Part shown: positions 29,032-37,755 of the stretch, piece by piece
Position numbering within the stretch: the first letter of the stretch is position 1
How the letters are laid out: every line of letters starts with the position of its first letter
Virus record (IMG/VR): IMGVR_UViG_3300027782_000025
Location: 186,001-250,000 of that record
Strand: one strand, 5' to 3'
Source of the DNA: a virus
DNA length: 64,000 bases
The notes under the pieces: generated by a model
Seen by the model: the letters and a program-made list of their open reading frames with translations, nothing else
The model's database searches: none
What the model was told of the DNA's origin: nothing
Program-made: the position numbers and the translations under genes

Positions 29032-31741
29032 ATCTTGGGAAGAAATTGTCGAAAAGGCTGGAGAGTTGGTTACCGATAAACCGAAGATTTATAAAGACAG
29101 ACTAAAATTCGAAATATATGAAATCGAAAAGCAAGGGGCAGAACGCTACTGGTTAGAATTAGTGACTGATGGAACGACTTTCGATGCAAACCCGAATCGT
29201 CTATTACTACCATACCTTTTAAATCTAGTTTCTGTCGACCCAATCTCCACAGACCATAGCGGCATCATGACAAGCATATCTGCCAATGATGTTTTAAAAT
29301 ACAAAGACCATAACAATGGTAAAATGCCAACAGGAATCTACAGAGATTCTGACATGCCGGACATCGATATAGATTGCTTGCCTGGGGCCAGAGATCATTT
29401 AAAAGAATACGTAATTTCTAAATATGGCCAGAATTCAGAAGATAGTTATGGATCTGTATGTAGCGTTGGCACATGGCAAACTTATAAATTCAAATCTGCA
29501 ATAATCGATGTCTCTGTGGCTCTTGGAATAATGTCTAGATTTGATGCCGAAAGAACGACCACACAATTACCAGAGCACGCAGATGATTTGCCGGAAAATG
29601 GTATATCAGTCTGCAGAGGTAAATATTTAAAGGAAGGTGTCGAGATAGAATGTGGCACTATTCACGGTGATGCTACTTGCCCATCTTGTAAGCAATCCAT
29701 CACGGATGCTCCGACTATTGGTCAGCTTATTGAAGAACTACCAGTTCTCAAAGAATTCGCGATAAAAAACCCTGAGATCATAGCATCAGCGATCAAACTA
29801 GTAGGCAGAATTAGAAACATGGGCATGCACGCCGGTGCTTTACTAATAACAGACAGAGCGTTGTTTGGCAATATACCTATGGCCAAGAGCAGTAATAAGG
29901 GCTATTGGGTAAGCATGTGGACAGAAGGTAGAAGCACCCAGCTCTCAAAATTTGGGTATGTGAAATGGGACTGGCTTGGTCTTAAAACCTTAGAATATAT
30001 ATTTAGGTGTTGCGAGATGGTTAAACTTAACCGCGACATCAATTTTGGCGAAAATTTGTCTGGCTGGGAAGACATCGATCCTAAGCAACGTAAAGCCGGC
30101 TTTTTTATCGATGCTTCTGGTGTTAAACACATTATCAGCCTCGACGACGAAGGGGCTCTAAAGCTAGCAAATAAGCAGAAATGCGATGGTATTTTTCAGT
30201 TCGACACTGAATTAGCCATGTCTTTGCTGGCTCATGGCGTTAGGAATTTCGAAGACTTAATGTTAATCAATGCGATGGGCCACCCAGGGCCAATTGCCGC
30301 TCTACCAGAGACAATGGCAAATCGTGACGATCCCACGATGGCATGGAAAAAACGCATGCATCCAGAAGTCTATAATATTCTTAAAGAAACTTATGGACAA
30401 CTGGTTTATCAAGAGCAATTAACGCAGCTTTGGCAGAGATTAGCTGGATTTACTGCGCCTGAAGCTCAAGAAACGAGGAAGGCCGTTGCTAAGAAATGGA
30501 CACACAAATTAAGAAGCGTAGAACAGAAATGGGTCGCTGGTGCTTCTAAAACCATCGGCGAAGACGAAGCTCGCACTATTTGGTCCAAAATGGTATCATT
30601 CGGTCGTTATGCATTTAATAAATCACATTCTGTAGCTTATTGTTTGGTAACCCTACGATGCTTGTTCCTAAAAGCGCATTTTGCGCCTGAGTTTTGGGCA
30701 TCTGTCATGAATGATTGCCATCCAGATAAGCTGGTACGTTATATGGGTGTTGCAAGATCAGAAGAATGGAAACCGACAGCAATCACTAAACTCGGTTCGA
30801 GCAGATCAGATGATCCATTGCGCTTTGAAGCTATCGACATTAACAATTTATCATTAAAGTTTATAGTAAAAGATAACACGATATTTGTTGGTGTCAGTAG
30901 CATAAAAGGCTTTGGCGAAAAAATAGCTGAGTGCTTAATCACTGCACACAAATATATAAACATGGATGATTTTATTTTAAAGACCGGGATAAAATCTAAA
31001 ACAGTGTTAGAACGGTTAATTAAACTTGGGGCCTTTAGAAATCTTGAAAGACACAATAATAGCAAGGCTTTGTGGGTTTATTATCAAACGAAGTATGGCA
31101 ATGGGCCAGATGCAAAAGAGACTAAAAGCTTCATCTCCAACCTCATTATTTCTAAACAAGGATGGAATGATGGCTCTATTGCGGCTGAGAGGGAAAGACT
31201 CGCCAGTGAATACAGATTGATCTATCCAAAGAAAAAAGTTATACCTAAAAAATTACTTAATTGGAACCCTGAACCGATCATCGATTTTGATGCCGTTCTT
31301 GGCGCTATCGGAGATGATTTTAGTTTTGAAGAAAGACTACAATTTCAGAACGATTACTTAGGATATTACATCGACTCGCCTCTAGGATTATTTAGTTGCA
31401 GGGGTGATCTAACGATTGCTGCAGCAAAGACAAATGCTAAGTCCGGCCAAGACATCATAGCTATCGAAGGAATAATTGTAAATATAGAATATGCTACATC
31501 AAAGAATAATAAACCGTACGCTAAAATATCGACATCAGATGGTATGTTAAAAACCAGTATTATGGTGTGGTCCAAAGAATTGTCGGGGTTAGATAAAACC
31601 AAATTGATGATTGGCGCCGGAATTAGAGTGATCGTGGATTATGATGGCGAGCGAAATAGTTTTTCATTACGACGCAATACTTCGATAAACATACTGAAGA
31701 GAAAGCCAACTAATGCAACTGCCGACGAAAGACGGGATTAA
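29018..31741 (+). CDS. DNA polymerase III alpha (DnaE), C-terminal catalytic fragment (907 aa)
   Basis: MPDIDIDC supplies catalytic Asp115 and Asp117, and VKWDWLGLKTLE the third, Asp318. MGMHAGALLIT, GIFQFDTELAM, AMGHPGP, YGQLVYQEQ and AFNKSHSVAYCLVTLRCLFLKAH match the DnaE palm, fingers and beta-binding regions in order, and the C-terminal 110 residues look like an OB fold. Residues 25-80 resemble the end of the N-fragment (a helix like YKDRLKFEIYEIEKQG, then PYLLNLVSVDPIS), but the GS phosphate-binding motif is replaced by NPNRL. Four Cys at 199, 212, 221 and 224 form a probable zinc-ribbon insertion. In the cell this fragment should act with the product of 26351-27751. No intein residues are visible at either break. 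No 3'-5' exonuclease subunit was found nearby. Confidence 0.9.
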   Translation: MQNIKSWEEIVEKAGELVTDKPKIYKDRLKFEIYEIEKQGAERYWLELVTDGTTFDANPNRLLLPYLLNLVSVDPISTDHSGIMTSISANDVLKYKDHNNGKMPTGIYRDSDMPDIDIDCLPGARDHLKEYVISKYGQNSEDSYGSVCSVGTWQTYKFKSAIIDVSVALGIMSRFDAERTTTQLPEHADDLPENGISVCRGKYLKEGVEIECGTIHGDATCPSCKQSITDAPTIGQLIEELPVLKEFAIKNPEIIASAIKLVGRIRNMGMHAGALLITDRALFGNIPMAKSSNKGYWVSMWTEGRSTQLSKFGYVKWDWLGLKTLEYIFRCCEMVKLNRDINFGENLSGWEDIDPKQRKAGFFIDASGVKHIISLDDEGALKLANKQKCDGIFQFDTELAMSLLAHGVRNFEDLMLINAMGHPGPIAALPETMANRDDPTMAWKKRMHPEVYNILKETYGQLVYQEQLTQLWQRLAGFTAPEAQETRKAVAKKWTHKLRSVEQKWVAGASKTIGEDEARTIWSKMVSFGRYAFNKSHSVAYCLVTLRCLFLKAHFAPEFWASVMNDCHPDKLVRYMGVARSEEWKPTAITKLGSSRSDDPLRFEAIDINNLSLKFIVKDNTIFVGVSSIKGFGEKIAECLITAHKYINMDDFILKTGIKSKTVLERLIKLGAFRNLERHNNSKALWVYYQTKYGNGPDAKETKSFISNLIISKQGWNDGSIAAERERLASEYRLIYPKKKVIPKKLLNWNPEPIIDFDAVLGAIGDDFSFEERLQFQNDYLGYYIDSPLGLFSCRGDLTIAAAKTNAKSGQDIIAIEGIIVNIEYATSKNNKPYAKISTSDGMLKTSIMVWSKELSGLDKTKLMIGAGIRVIVDYDGERNSFSLRRNTSINILKRKPTNATADERRD

Positions 31742-32255
31742 ATGCGACGGCTGCGGGCTTCAGTTTCATGAAGATTTTACTTATTATTCGATAGATTTTA
31801 GAAGCGCTAAATCAAAATTTGGGCAACACTTATCATTGAGAGATCTAGACTCAGCACCAATGGTCGACACTTTTGATTATTGCAGTATGTGTTATGAGAA
31901 ACTCCAAGACAAGATAGTAGAAATAAACCAAAAAACATCTCAGAAAACTGGCTCAAGATATTGTGATCTTTCTGGACAAGATCTGATGCAGTTAAAAACA
32001 TATTACTATGCTACCATAACTGGAGCTACAGTCAAACAAACAGGTGTACCATTTACTTGTGAACAGTGCGGCCTTCAAGCGCACACCCCGACAACAGTAT
32101 GTAAGTGCGGGTCGGTTAAATATGTTAGGAAAGCCGACGTACATACTGATAAAAAATTAATAGAAATCTTCATAACACCAGATATATTTAATAGCTTTGC
32201 CGTTAGAAGAGAAAAGCATAAACAAGAAGGAAGTAATTGGAATGTTACCAGCTAA
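31713..32255 (+). CDS. Zinc-ribbon protein with two Cys clusters (180 aa)
   Basis: Two metal sites are visible: CDGCGLQFH pairs with CSMCYE, and CEQCGLQAH pairs with CKCG. The start overlaps the polymerase C-fragment by 29 bases, which ties its expression to the polymerase. The function is unknown. Such ribbons usually bind nucleic acid or partner proteins. Confidence 0.6.
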   Translation: MQLPTKDGIKCDGCGLQFHEDFTYYSIDFRSAKSKFGQHLSLRDLDSAPMVDTFDYCSMCYEKLQDKIVEINQKTSQKTGSRYCDLSGQDLMQLKTYYYATITGATVKQTGVPFTCEQCGLQAHTPTTVCKCGSVKYVRKADVHTDKKLIEIFITPDIFNSFAVRREKHKQEGSNWNVTS

Positions 32256-32757
32256 CCCATATGATTTGCATGAAATACTCTTAAATAACGTCTTAATGCA
32301 TGCGAGACCGATAGAGTGGAATTCTCACATGGTCGATCAGCATACTAACAAGAGTGCGCTTGGCGATCAAGTAAGAGCCACAAAGGCCGTCCTTACATGT
32401 CCTGATTGTGCATCTTTAGTCGAAATATTGGATATGTATGATCTTAATGGTTATTATTATTGCGAATGTTTTAAAGGTTATAAAAAGACTAGAGATCAGC
32501 TGCAGACAGACGAAATAAATTATGAAGACCCATTTCAGAATCCATTTTCAGAAGATCTGAATCTAGAATCCTTTCTATACCCACAGATAGCTAGTACACC
32601 GGTGAAAACTGGAACCATTAAAGCTGATAAAAAAGTAAAGCCCAAAAAATTATGTAAGGTAGATATCAAAGCTAAGAATAATGATGTCATCGCTAATGAA
32701 GATAACATCATGAAATTGGCGAGTGAACCATTCAATGACGAAGATCTATTAGAATAA
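32242..32757 (+). CDS. Small zinc-ribbon protein with acidic tail (171 aa)
   Basis: CPDCASL and YYCECFK form one Cys4-type site near residues 52-79. The C-terminal half is Lys-rich, then acidic (EPFNDEDLLE). I choose the ATG at 32242 because AAGGAAG lies just upstream; an upstream TTG (32197) would add 15 residues inside the previous gene. It overlaps the previous gene by 14 bases. No family recognised. Confidence 0.55.
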   Translation: MLPANPYDLHEILLNNVLMHARPIEWNSHMVDQHTNKSALGDQVRATKAVLTCPDCASLVEILDMYDLNGYYYCECFKGYKKTRDQLQTDEINYEDPFQNPFSEDLNLESFLYPQIASTPVKTGTIKADKKVKPKKLCKVDIKAKNNDVIANEDNIMKLASEPFNDEDLLE

Positions 32758-32761
32758 GCAT

Positions 32762-33691
32762 ATGAACTACATTTTAGGGTCAGGCATAGTTGGTCTAACT
32801 GCTCGACACATCCTAGGAGCTGATTGGCAAGTAGTTCCATTTTATAAAAGCAGATTTTTTTCGAGCAATCCACCATTAGATGATAACTTCTTGTGTAGAC
32901 ATGAGCGGTTGGACTATATTATTGATAAATTATTGCCAGGTAAAATAGTTAATTCTATATTTTATAAAAGATCTTGGTCGATGAATGGCATATTATCAAC
33001 GAACGGCGATAAGATAGTTATTAATGATTGGCTCGACAAAGTTTATGGCAATGATGTGCCAGGACAAAGTTTACCTTACTATTTGCAAAAAGACATATTT
33101 CAGATTTATAATAATGTCAGGATCAGCGAAATTTACAAGGCACTGTTAGACTTATACTTACCGGTCCTAAAACAGAACGCTACTGCCGGCTTGCCGACTT
33201 CAATCAGAGATGGATACATATATTTTGGCGAAGAAAGAAAGCCATATGATAATATAATTAGCACAATCCCAGCCGATGTTTTATATAACCTTACTGGACG
33301 TACAAGTTTATTAAAATCTAAGGATATGCATTATGTGCATTTGTTTACCGAGGAATTAGATTTTGAAGGCGCTAATCAAATGATGGTCGCTGATAGAGAT
33401 ATCGAATTTTTTAAAGTATCGAACATAGCTCCAAGTCGATATTTGTTTTATTTTTTAAAAGACATGTTACACCCTGGCATATATATGCAAAATTTTCTTA
33501 AGAAATTCGAAATTATAGACGGTACTATGGTTAAACAGGCTTTAACACTAGGAAATACGATAGATATAAGCGTATTCAAGAAAGAGAATATACATCCGAT
33601 AGGTAGCTATGCTATATGGGACCCTTGCTTGGATGTTGCGAGCTGTTTTTTAAGATTATTAAATACCCTTGACACCGGATTTAAAAAATGA
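32762..33691 (+). CDS. FAD/NAD(P)-binding oxidoreductase-like protein (309 aa)
   Basis: The protein opens with YILGSGIVGLTARHILG, a Rossmann beta-alpha-beta dinucleotide motif with GxGxxG. The middle part NIISTIPADVLYNLTG is typical of amine-oxidase/UDP-galactopyranose-mutase-like flavoproteins, as is the C-terminal IGSYAIWDPCLDVASC. It is shorter than most members of that group. It overlaps kdsB by 4 bases, so a sugar-nucleotide or glycan-related redox step is plausible. The substrate cannot be read from sequence. Confidence 0.6.
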   Translation: MNYILGSGIVGLTARHILGADWQVVPFYKSRFFSSNPPLDDNFLCRHERLDYIIDKLLPGKIVNSIFYKRSWSMNGILSTNGDKIVINDWLDKVYGNDVPGQSLPYYLQKDIFQIYNNVRISEIYKALLDLYLPVLKQNATAGLPTSIRDGYIYFGEERKPYDNIISTIPADVLYNLTGRTSLLKSKDMHYVHLFTEELDFEGANQMMVADRDIEFFKVSNIAPSRYLFYFLKDMLHPGIYMQNFLKKFEIIDGTMVKQALTLGNTIDISVFKKENIHPIGSYAIWDPCLDVASCFLRLLNTLDTGFKK

Positions 33692-34404
33692 TTAAATCGA
33701 ATGCTATAATAATTCCAGCAAGATTAAAATCGACTAGGCTCAAGAAAAAATTACTTATCGAAGTTAAAGGCAAACCAATTATCCAATACACTATTGAGAA
33801 TGCTCTAGCGAGTAAGAAGAAAAATCGTATTATTGTAGCGACAGAGGATTTAGATATTAAAAGATTCGTCGATAGTCTCGGATATGATGTCGACTGTGTT
33901 CGGACACCCCAATTTAATAACGGCACGGAACGAGTGCGACACATATCAAAAGAATTACTTAATGGTTATGCTAGAGTGGTAAATCTTCAAGCTGATGAGC
34001 CATTGTTTAACGCAGATAGTATCGACGCCGTGTTTGGTGAAATAAGCAATGACATTGTCTTGACTAGCGCATACTCCTTTATTAAGAGTGAAGCTGAATA
34101 TAATGATCCGAATACCGTAAAAGTGGTATTAAACGTATTCGACATGGCGCTATATTTTAGTAGATCATCAATACCACACGGTGGTTTTACTTCAGCATGC
34201 AAACATATCGGCATATATGGTTACAAGAGAGACGTACTTGCTGATTTACCAACCAGTAGCAATTATCAAAAATCAGAAAATCTTGAACAATTGTCTTGGT
34301 TAGAGAACGGCTACGCTATAAAAATGGTTAGAATCAATTATGAGACAATAGGTATTGACACGCCAGAAAATATCGAAGCTTTTAAGGCTACTCTTGAGAA
34401 GTAA
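33688..34404 (+). CDS. kdsB: 3-deoxy-manno-octulosonate cytidylyltransferase (CMP-KDO synthetase)
   Basis: The N-terminus AIIIPARLKSTRLKKKLL is the CTP-binding signature of the family. VVNLQADEPLF corresponds to the conserved N-x-QGDEP loop, YFSRSSIPHGG to the sugar-binding segment, and KHIGIYGYKRDVL and ENLEQLSWLENGY to the C-terminal signature; GIDTPENIE ends the domain. Length (238 aa) is normal. The reaction activates KDO to CMP-KDO using CTP, the step before transfer to lipid A or capsule. In a phage this could feed virion or host-surface glycosylation. A related CMP-sugar synthetase specificity cannot be excluded. The ATGA overlap couples it to the flavoprotein gene. Confidence 0.85.
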   Translation: MIKSNAIIIPARLKSTRLKKKLLIEVKGKPIIQYTIENALASKKKNRIIVATEDLDIKRFVDSLGYDVDCVRTPQFNNGTERVRHISKELLNGYARVVNLQADEPLFNADSIDAVFGEISNDIVLTSAYSFIKSEAEYNDPNTVKVVLNVFDMALYFSRSSIPHGGFTSACKHIGIYGYKRDVLADLPTSSNYQKSENLEQLSWLENGYAIKMVRINYETIGIDTPENIEAFKATLEK

Positions 34405-34798
34405 GCGTATCGCTGTCCGACGGCATACTTTCAAGATAATAAGCAAATTCATCCTTATTTTCGACCTTGCGAAGATATTCAAACTCGCCCTTCCTTCTTA
34501 GATAATTTCCGAACCTCATAATCATCGTCGAAAATGTTTTGAATCTAGAAGGAATATATTGCGAAAGATCGGTTTTTGATAATCTGCAATTATTATCTTT
34601 AAATAATTTATAAATGAAATCATTATCGACATCTTTTTCTTTTTTCTTGTCTTCAACAGCGCCGGCTAAATCTTTAATGTCTTGAATTGTGTCCTTTAGG
34701 ATTTCGCCGGCTTTACCGGTTAGATGTAAAGCATTTTCTGTCGCTAATTCATCTATATTAATATTTAGATCAATGTCGATGATAGTGTACTTAGTCAT
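34388..34798 (-). CDS. Unknown acidic protein, minus strand (136 aa)
   Basis: This minus-strand gene has a clear SD (AAAGGA) 5 bases before its ATG and overlaps the 3' end of kdsB by 17 bases. The product is rich in Asp, Glu and Lys and mostly helical, with a central KKKEKDVDND patch. No family recognised. It stands back to back with the gene at 34810, only 11 bases away. Confidence 0.55.
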   Translation of the reverse strand: MTKYTIIDIDLNINIDELATENALHLTGKAGEILKDTIQDIKDLAGAVEDKKKEKDVDNDFIYKLFKDNNCRLSKTDLSQYIPSRFKTFSTMIMRFGNYLRRKGEFEYLRKVENKDEFAYYLESMPSDSDTLTSQE

Positions 34799-34809
34799 GG
34801 AGGTCCTTT
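34799..34809. promoter_or_regulatory. Overlapping divergent ribosome-binding sites
   Basis: The 11 bases between two divergent ATGs read GGAGGTCCTTT. On the plus strand GGAGG serves the gene at 34810; on the minus strand the complement gives AAAGGA for the gene ending at 34388. There is no room for a promoter, so both transcripts must start inside the opposite gene and overlap as antisense RNAs. Confidence 0.6.
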
Positions 34810-35610
34810 ATGAAATGTTTTTTATGTACCAGCGATGCTTTCGATAATTCTCAATTAACAATACAGATGGAAGACGGCAAGAAAGTCGATATCTATCTAT
34901 GCGAAGTACATTCTGAATCCTCTATTAAACAGCTTAAGGAAGCCTATGTCCAAAAGAAAGTAGATTTAGATAATTTAATAAAACAAGCCAAAGAGCTAGG
35001 ATATAGTATAGATCTGGACAGTCTCTTGAATCCATCTAGCAGATCTATCCTGACGGCCACGGAGATACACGTAGCACCAGAAGTTTTACAGATTCCTATT
35101 AAACCGGCTACCCAGCCTGCTAAAGTACAAATTAGGCAAGAAATAATAACGGAAGACGACGAAAACATGATTCCGACCGAAATTATAGACAAAAAGGTAA
35201 TGCGGTCAGTCGGTGGTAATACTGAAATGGGTAATGTGTCGGCGCATCAATCTTATGATTTTAATAGTCTCGGAGACAAGCTGCCAGAAAACGCTAGAAT
35301 TGGTAAAGTAAAAATGGCTATGGTCGAAGGGCGCGGTGGCCAGCCCATCGCCATACCACAGAAGCGGGTTGATGGGCTTGGCGAAACGCATATCATGATA
35401 AATAAAGCAGAAAACGATGATAAGTTACAAGCACGATTTAAAAAGATGGCTCAGGAGAGCAAATCAGATAAATTCGCTAACTTCTCCCAGAATGGATATG
35501 CAGACACGACTAGACCTTGTCCGATTTGCAGGGGCAGTGGGTTGGTTAGGAACGGTAAAAATGAATCAAGTTGTCCAAAATGCGCTGGCGGTGGTATGAT
35601 ATCTATCTAA
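34810..35610 (+). CDS. Protein with DnaJ-like CxxCxGxG zinc motifs (266 aa)
   Basis: The N-terminus MKCFLC with a later YLCEVHS looks like one zinc site. The C-terminus has CPICRGSG and CPKCAGGG, two repeats of the DnaJ CxxCxGxG type, enough for one zinc-ribbon. No J-domain HPD motif is present, so it is not a full DnaJ. The middle is Lys/Glu/Pro-rich and probably disordered. SD GGAGG gives a solid start. The function is unknown. Confidence 0.6.
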   Translation: MKCFLCTSDAFDNSQLTIQMEDGKKVDIYLCEVHSESSIKQLKEAYVQKKVDLDNLIKQAKELGYSIDLDSLLNPSSRSILTATEIHVAPEVLQIPIKPATQPAKVQIRQEIITEDDENMIPTEIIDKKVMRSVGGNTEMGNVSAHQSYDFNSLGDKLPENARIGKVKMAMVEGRGGQPIAIPQKRVDGLGETHIMINKAENDDKLQARFKKMAQESKSDKFANFSQNGYADTTRPCPICRGSGLVRNGKNESSCPKCAGGGMISI

Positions 35611-35824
35611 TAGTATAAGGTCTATTACCCATACCAAAGAATTGGCGGTGTCTTTCACTTACTGGCACCCCTGTTGAATATGAAGTATCACCCTTCTGAC
35701 TATTTCCCATATCAAAACCAGACGAAGGATTAAACCCTGAAGGCTGTCGCCCAGAATTAAAATAATTCTCGCTGTTTAAGACTTCACGCATTTTTTGCCC
35801 TAGAAAGCCTTCATTCAAATTCAT
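35603..35824 (-). CDS. Small Gly/Ser/Asn-rich protein, minus strand (73 aa)
   Basis: The gene overlaps the upstream minus-strand gene by 14 bases and has SD AAAGGA 8 bases before its ATG. The product is Gly-, Ser- and Asn-rich (SGFNPSSGFDMGNSQ) and likely disordered. It converges with the plus-strand gene ending at 35610, with an 8-base overlap. No family recognised. Confidence 0.5.
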   Translation of the reverse strand: MNLNEGFLGQKMREVLNSENYFNSGRQPSGFNPSSGFDMGNSQKGDTSYSTGVPVSERHRQFFGMGNRPYTIR

Positions 35825-36329
35825 CGTGTATATCCTTTACATTTTTCTTGTTAAGGTCGGTCTTGATGATGTCGAATTCAGAAGCTTGTTCTGGCTGCGA
35901 TACCTCTTTAATACCATCCATATCAGAATTTAATCCTGAGTCCTGCTCTGCCCAAGCATCGCGACCATCTCTTAACTCTTCTAATAATTTGTCTGCTAGA
36001 TCTAGAGCTTTTGCGATTTCAGAGGAATCAATAGCTTGGGCTGTAAGCTCTTTTTCCATAGCGCTATTAAATGTAGTTGATCCAAAATTCTTATAACTAT
36101 GCGCCTTATTAAAAGCCTGCAATATGGGCCCTATATAAATTAATTTAGCGTTAAACAATTTGTCTCGATATTTGGAATAAATATCATTATGAATAAATTC
36201 TAAGCCATTTACACGCTCTAGATCATTAAGATCATCTTTATCATGACCTTTGAGGCCTAATTGGGCATCTTGATTCAGGTAAATATCAAGTGCTTCTAAA
36301 AAAGTCTTTTGTTTCTTATTAAGGCTCAT
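35811..36329 (-). CDS. Unknown helical acidic protein, minus strand (172 aa)
   Basis: Two ATGs are possible (36335 and 36329). GAGGA directly touches the first but is 6 bases from the second, so the second fits ribosome spacing better. The product is helical and acidic, with KALDLADKLLEELRDGRD in its second half. No family recognised. It forms a two-gene minus-strand unit with 35603-35824. Confidence 0.55.
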   Translation of the reverse strand: MSLNKKQKTFLEALDIYLNQDAQLGLKGHDKDDLNDLERVNGLEFIHNDIYSKYRDKLFNAKLIYIGPILQAFNKAHSYKNFGSTTFNSAMEKELTAQAIDSSEIAKALDLADKLLEELRDGRDAWAEQDSGLNSDMDGIKEVSQPEQASEFDIIKTDLNKKNVKDIHDEFE

Positions 36330-36383
36330 ATTCATTCCTCACTTAAATTTTAAATTTGATTGTCATATATTGGTATTTATCTG

Positions 36384-36701
36384 ATGGAAAACGAAGAAAG
36401 AATTAGCAGATTCGATCAGGTTACTATTAATACTACCCGTAGAGTAAGTTATCTATCTGCACCTGAGGGTCAACAGCTTAATCCGAATGGTATGTGGATG
36501 GTAGCTGCAGCTATAGGAAATGAATTATTATTAACTAAAGAATCAATAGTAATACGGATACCTGCGGCAGATGTTAAGAAAGTATTAGATTATCATAGGA
36601 CATTTACAAACATCTTAGACTCTTTAGGAAAGTTTAACAATTATGAAAGCAGAAAAGAAAGACCCACCGAAGACCCTCCAAGACCTGATGAAGAGGATTG
36701 A
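36384..36701 (+). CDS. Unknown small protein upstream of recA (105 aa)
   Basis: An upstream TTG (36360) would add eight residues, but the ATG is more usual; no strong SD precedes either. The product has a compact beta-rich core (MWMVAAAIGNELLLTKESIVIRIP) and an acidic, Pro-rich tail that overlaps the start of recA by 59 bases. It lies in the gap shared with a divergent minus-strand gene, so a promoter for the recA-helicase run probably sits at 36340-36380. No family recognised. Confidence 0.5.
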   Translation: MENEERISRFDQVTINTTRRVSYLSAPEGQQLNPNGMWMVAAAIGNELLLTKESIVIRIPAADVKKVLDYHRTFTNILDSLGKFNNYESRKERPTEDPPRPDEED

Positions 36702-37755
36702 TAAGGACTTCGGCCCAGGGACAATCATGCGTGGCAGAAGCAGCATAGTTAATGTTAGCATAGTCCCGACTGGAATCCCCTCTATCGACAAGGCATTAGG
36801 AGCTGGTGGTGTGCCTATCGGCCGTACTTTGGAAATATTCGGGCCAGAAAGTAGCGGAAAGACAACTACATGCCTACACATCGCCTCTGCATTCCAGAAG
36901 CATTATTTCAAGGGTAAGGAACGTGATGGTGTTGTAGCATATATCGATGCTGAACATGCCCTAGATATAGAATGGGCGAGAAGATTAGGAGTCAATACGG
37001 AAACACTTTGTATTTCTCAACCAGATAGTGGTGAAGATGCGTTTCGACTTATAGAAGTGTTGGTAGAGTCTGGCCAAGTTGATCTAGTCGTGGTTGATTC
37101 CGTGGCTGCACTTATACCTAAGGCTATATTAGAAGAGGATATCGGTAAAGCCACCATGGGTGCTCTAGCCCAACTCATGTCTAAAGCATTAAGCAAATTA
37201 AAGGGCAAATGCAATAATAGCGGCACCACTTTAGTATTCGTTAATCAGCTTAGAGAGAAGGTCGGTATGGTTTTTGGAAACCCAGAAGTGACACCTGGCG
37301 GCCGTGCACTTAAATATTATGCTTCGGTGAGAGCAGAAATCAAACGCAGCACCGCTATAAAATCTTCTGATGACACTGTTATCGGACATCACACTACTAT
37401 GAAAATAGTTAAAAACAAAGTCGCAGCTCCTTTTAGAGTCGCTGAGTTCGACATATTCTATGGCACAAAATCATACCCGATTGCAGGTATTGATGCAGTT
37501 TCGTCCCTTTTAGATGTCGGCCTTGATGTCGGCGTTATATCTAAGAGCGGATCATTCTTTAATTATGATGGTAAAAGTTTGGGCAATGGTGCTCAAAACG
37601 CTTCTAAAGCCTTAAGGAATGATGACGTTCTGTTTAAAAAGATAAAAGATGAAATATACTTAAAGGCCTTCGGCCCTGATTTCGGCCAAGTAAAGGTCGA
37701 TGATGATTTAGAAGACAAATACCTTGATGATGAGGAAGACCCAAATGGCAAATAG
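36643..37755 (+). CDS. recA: RecA recombinase, bacterial type (370 aa)
   Basis: The protein follows bacterial RecA end to end: GIPSIDKALGAGGVPIGR, Walker A GPESSGKT (67-74), YIDAEHALD, VVVDSVAALIP (Walker B), loop-1/loop-2 regions with GKATMGALAQLMS and FGNPEVTPGGRALKYYASVR, and an acidic C-terminal tail. T4-type phages usually carry the shorter, divergent UvsX, so a full bacterial-style RecA next to gp32- and gp41-like genes is notable. It should coat single strands and drive strand exchange for recombination-dependent replication. It overlaps its upstream neighbour by 59 bases and the next gene by 11. Confidence 0.95.
   Translation: MKAEKKDPPKTLQDLMKRIDKDFGPGTIMRGRSSIVNVSIVPTGIPSIDKALGAGGVPIGRTLEIFGPESSGKTTTCLHIASAFQKHYFKGKERDGVVAYIDAEHALDIEWARRLGVNTETLCISQPDSGEDAFRLIEVLVESGQVDLVVVDSVAALIPKAILEEDIGKATMGALAQLMSKALSKLKGKCNNSGTTLVFVNQLREKVGMVFGNPEVTPGGRALKYYASVRAEIKRSTAIKSSDDTVIGHHTTMKIVKNKVAAPFRVAEFDIFYGTKSYPIAGIDAVSSLLDVGLDVGVISKSGSFFNYDGKSLGNGAQNASKALRNDDVLFKKIKDEIYLKAFGPDFGQVKVDDDLEDKYLDDEEDPNGK

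Noticed and set aside
27700-29380. Split intein at the DnaE break
   Set aside because: No Cys/Ser-led intein start after the N-fragment and no HN-Cys/Ser junction before the catalytic motif; the added tails are too short and unlike inteins.
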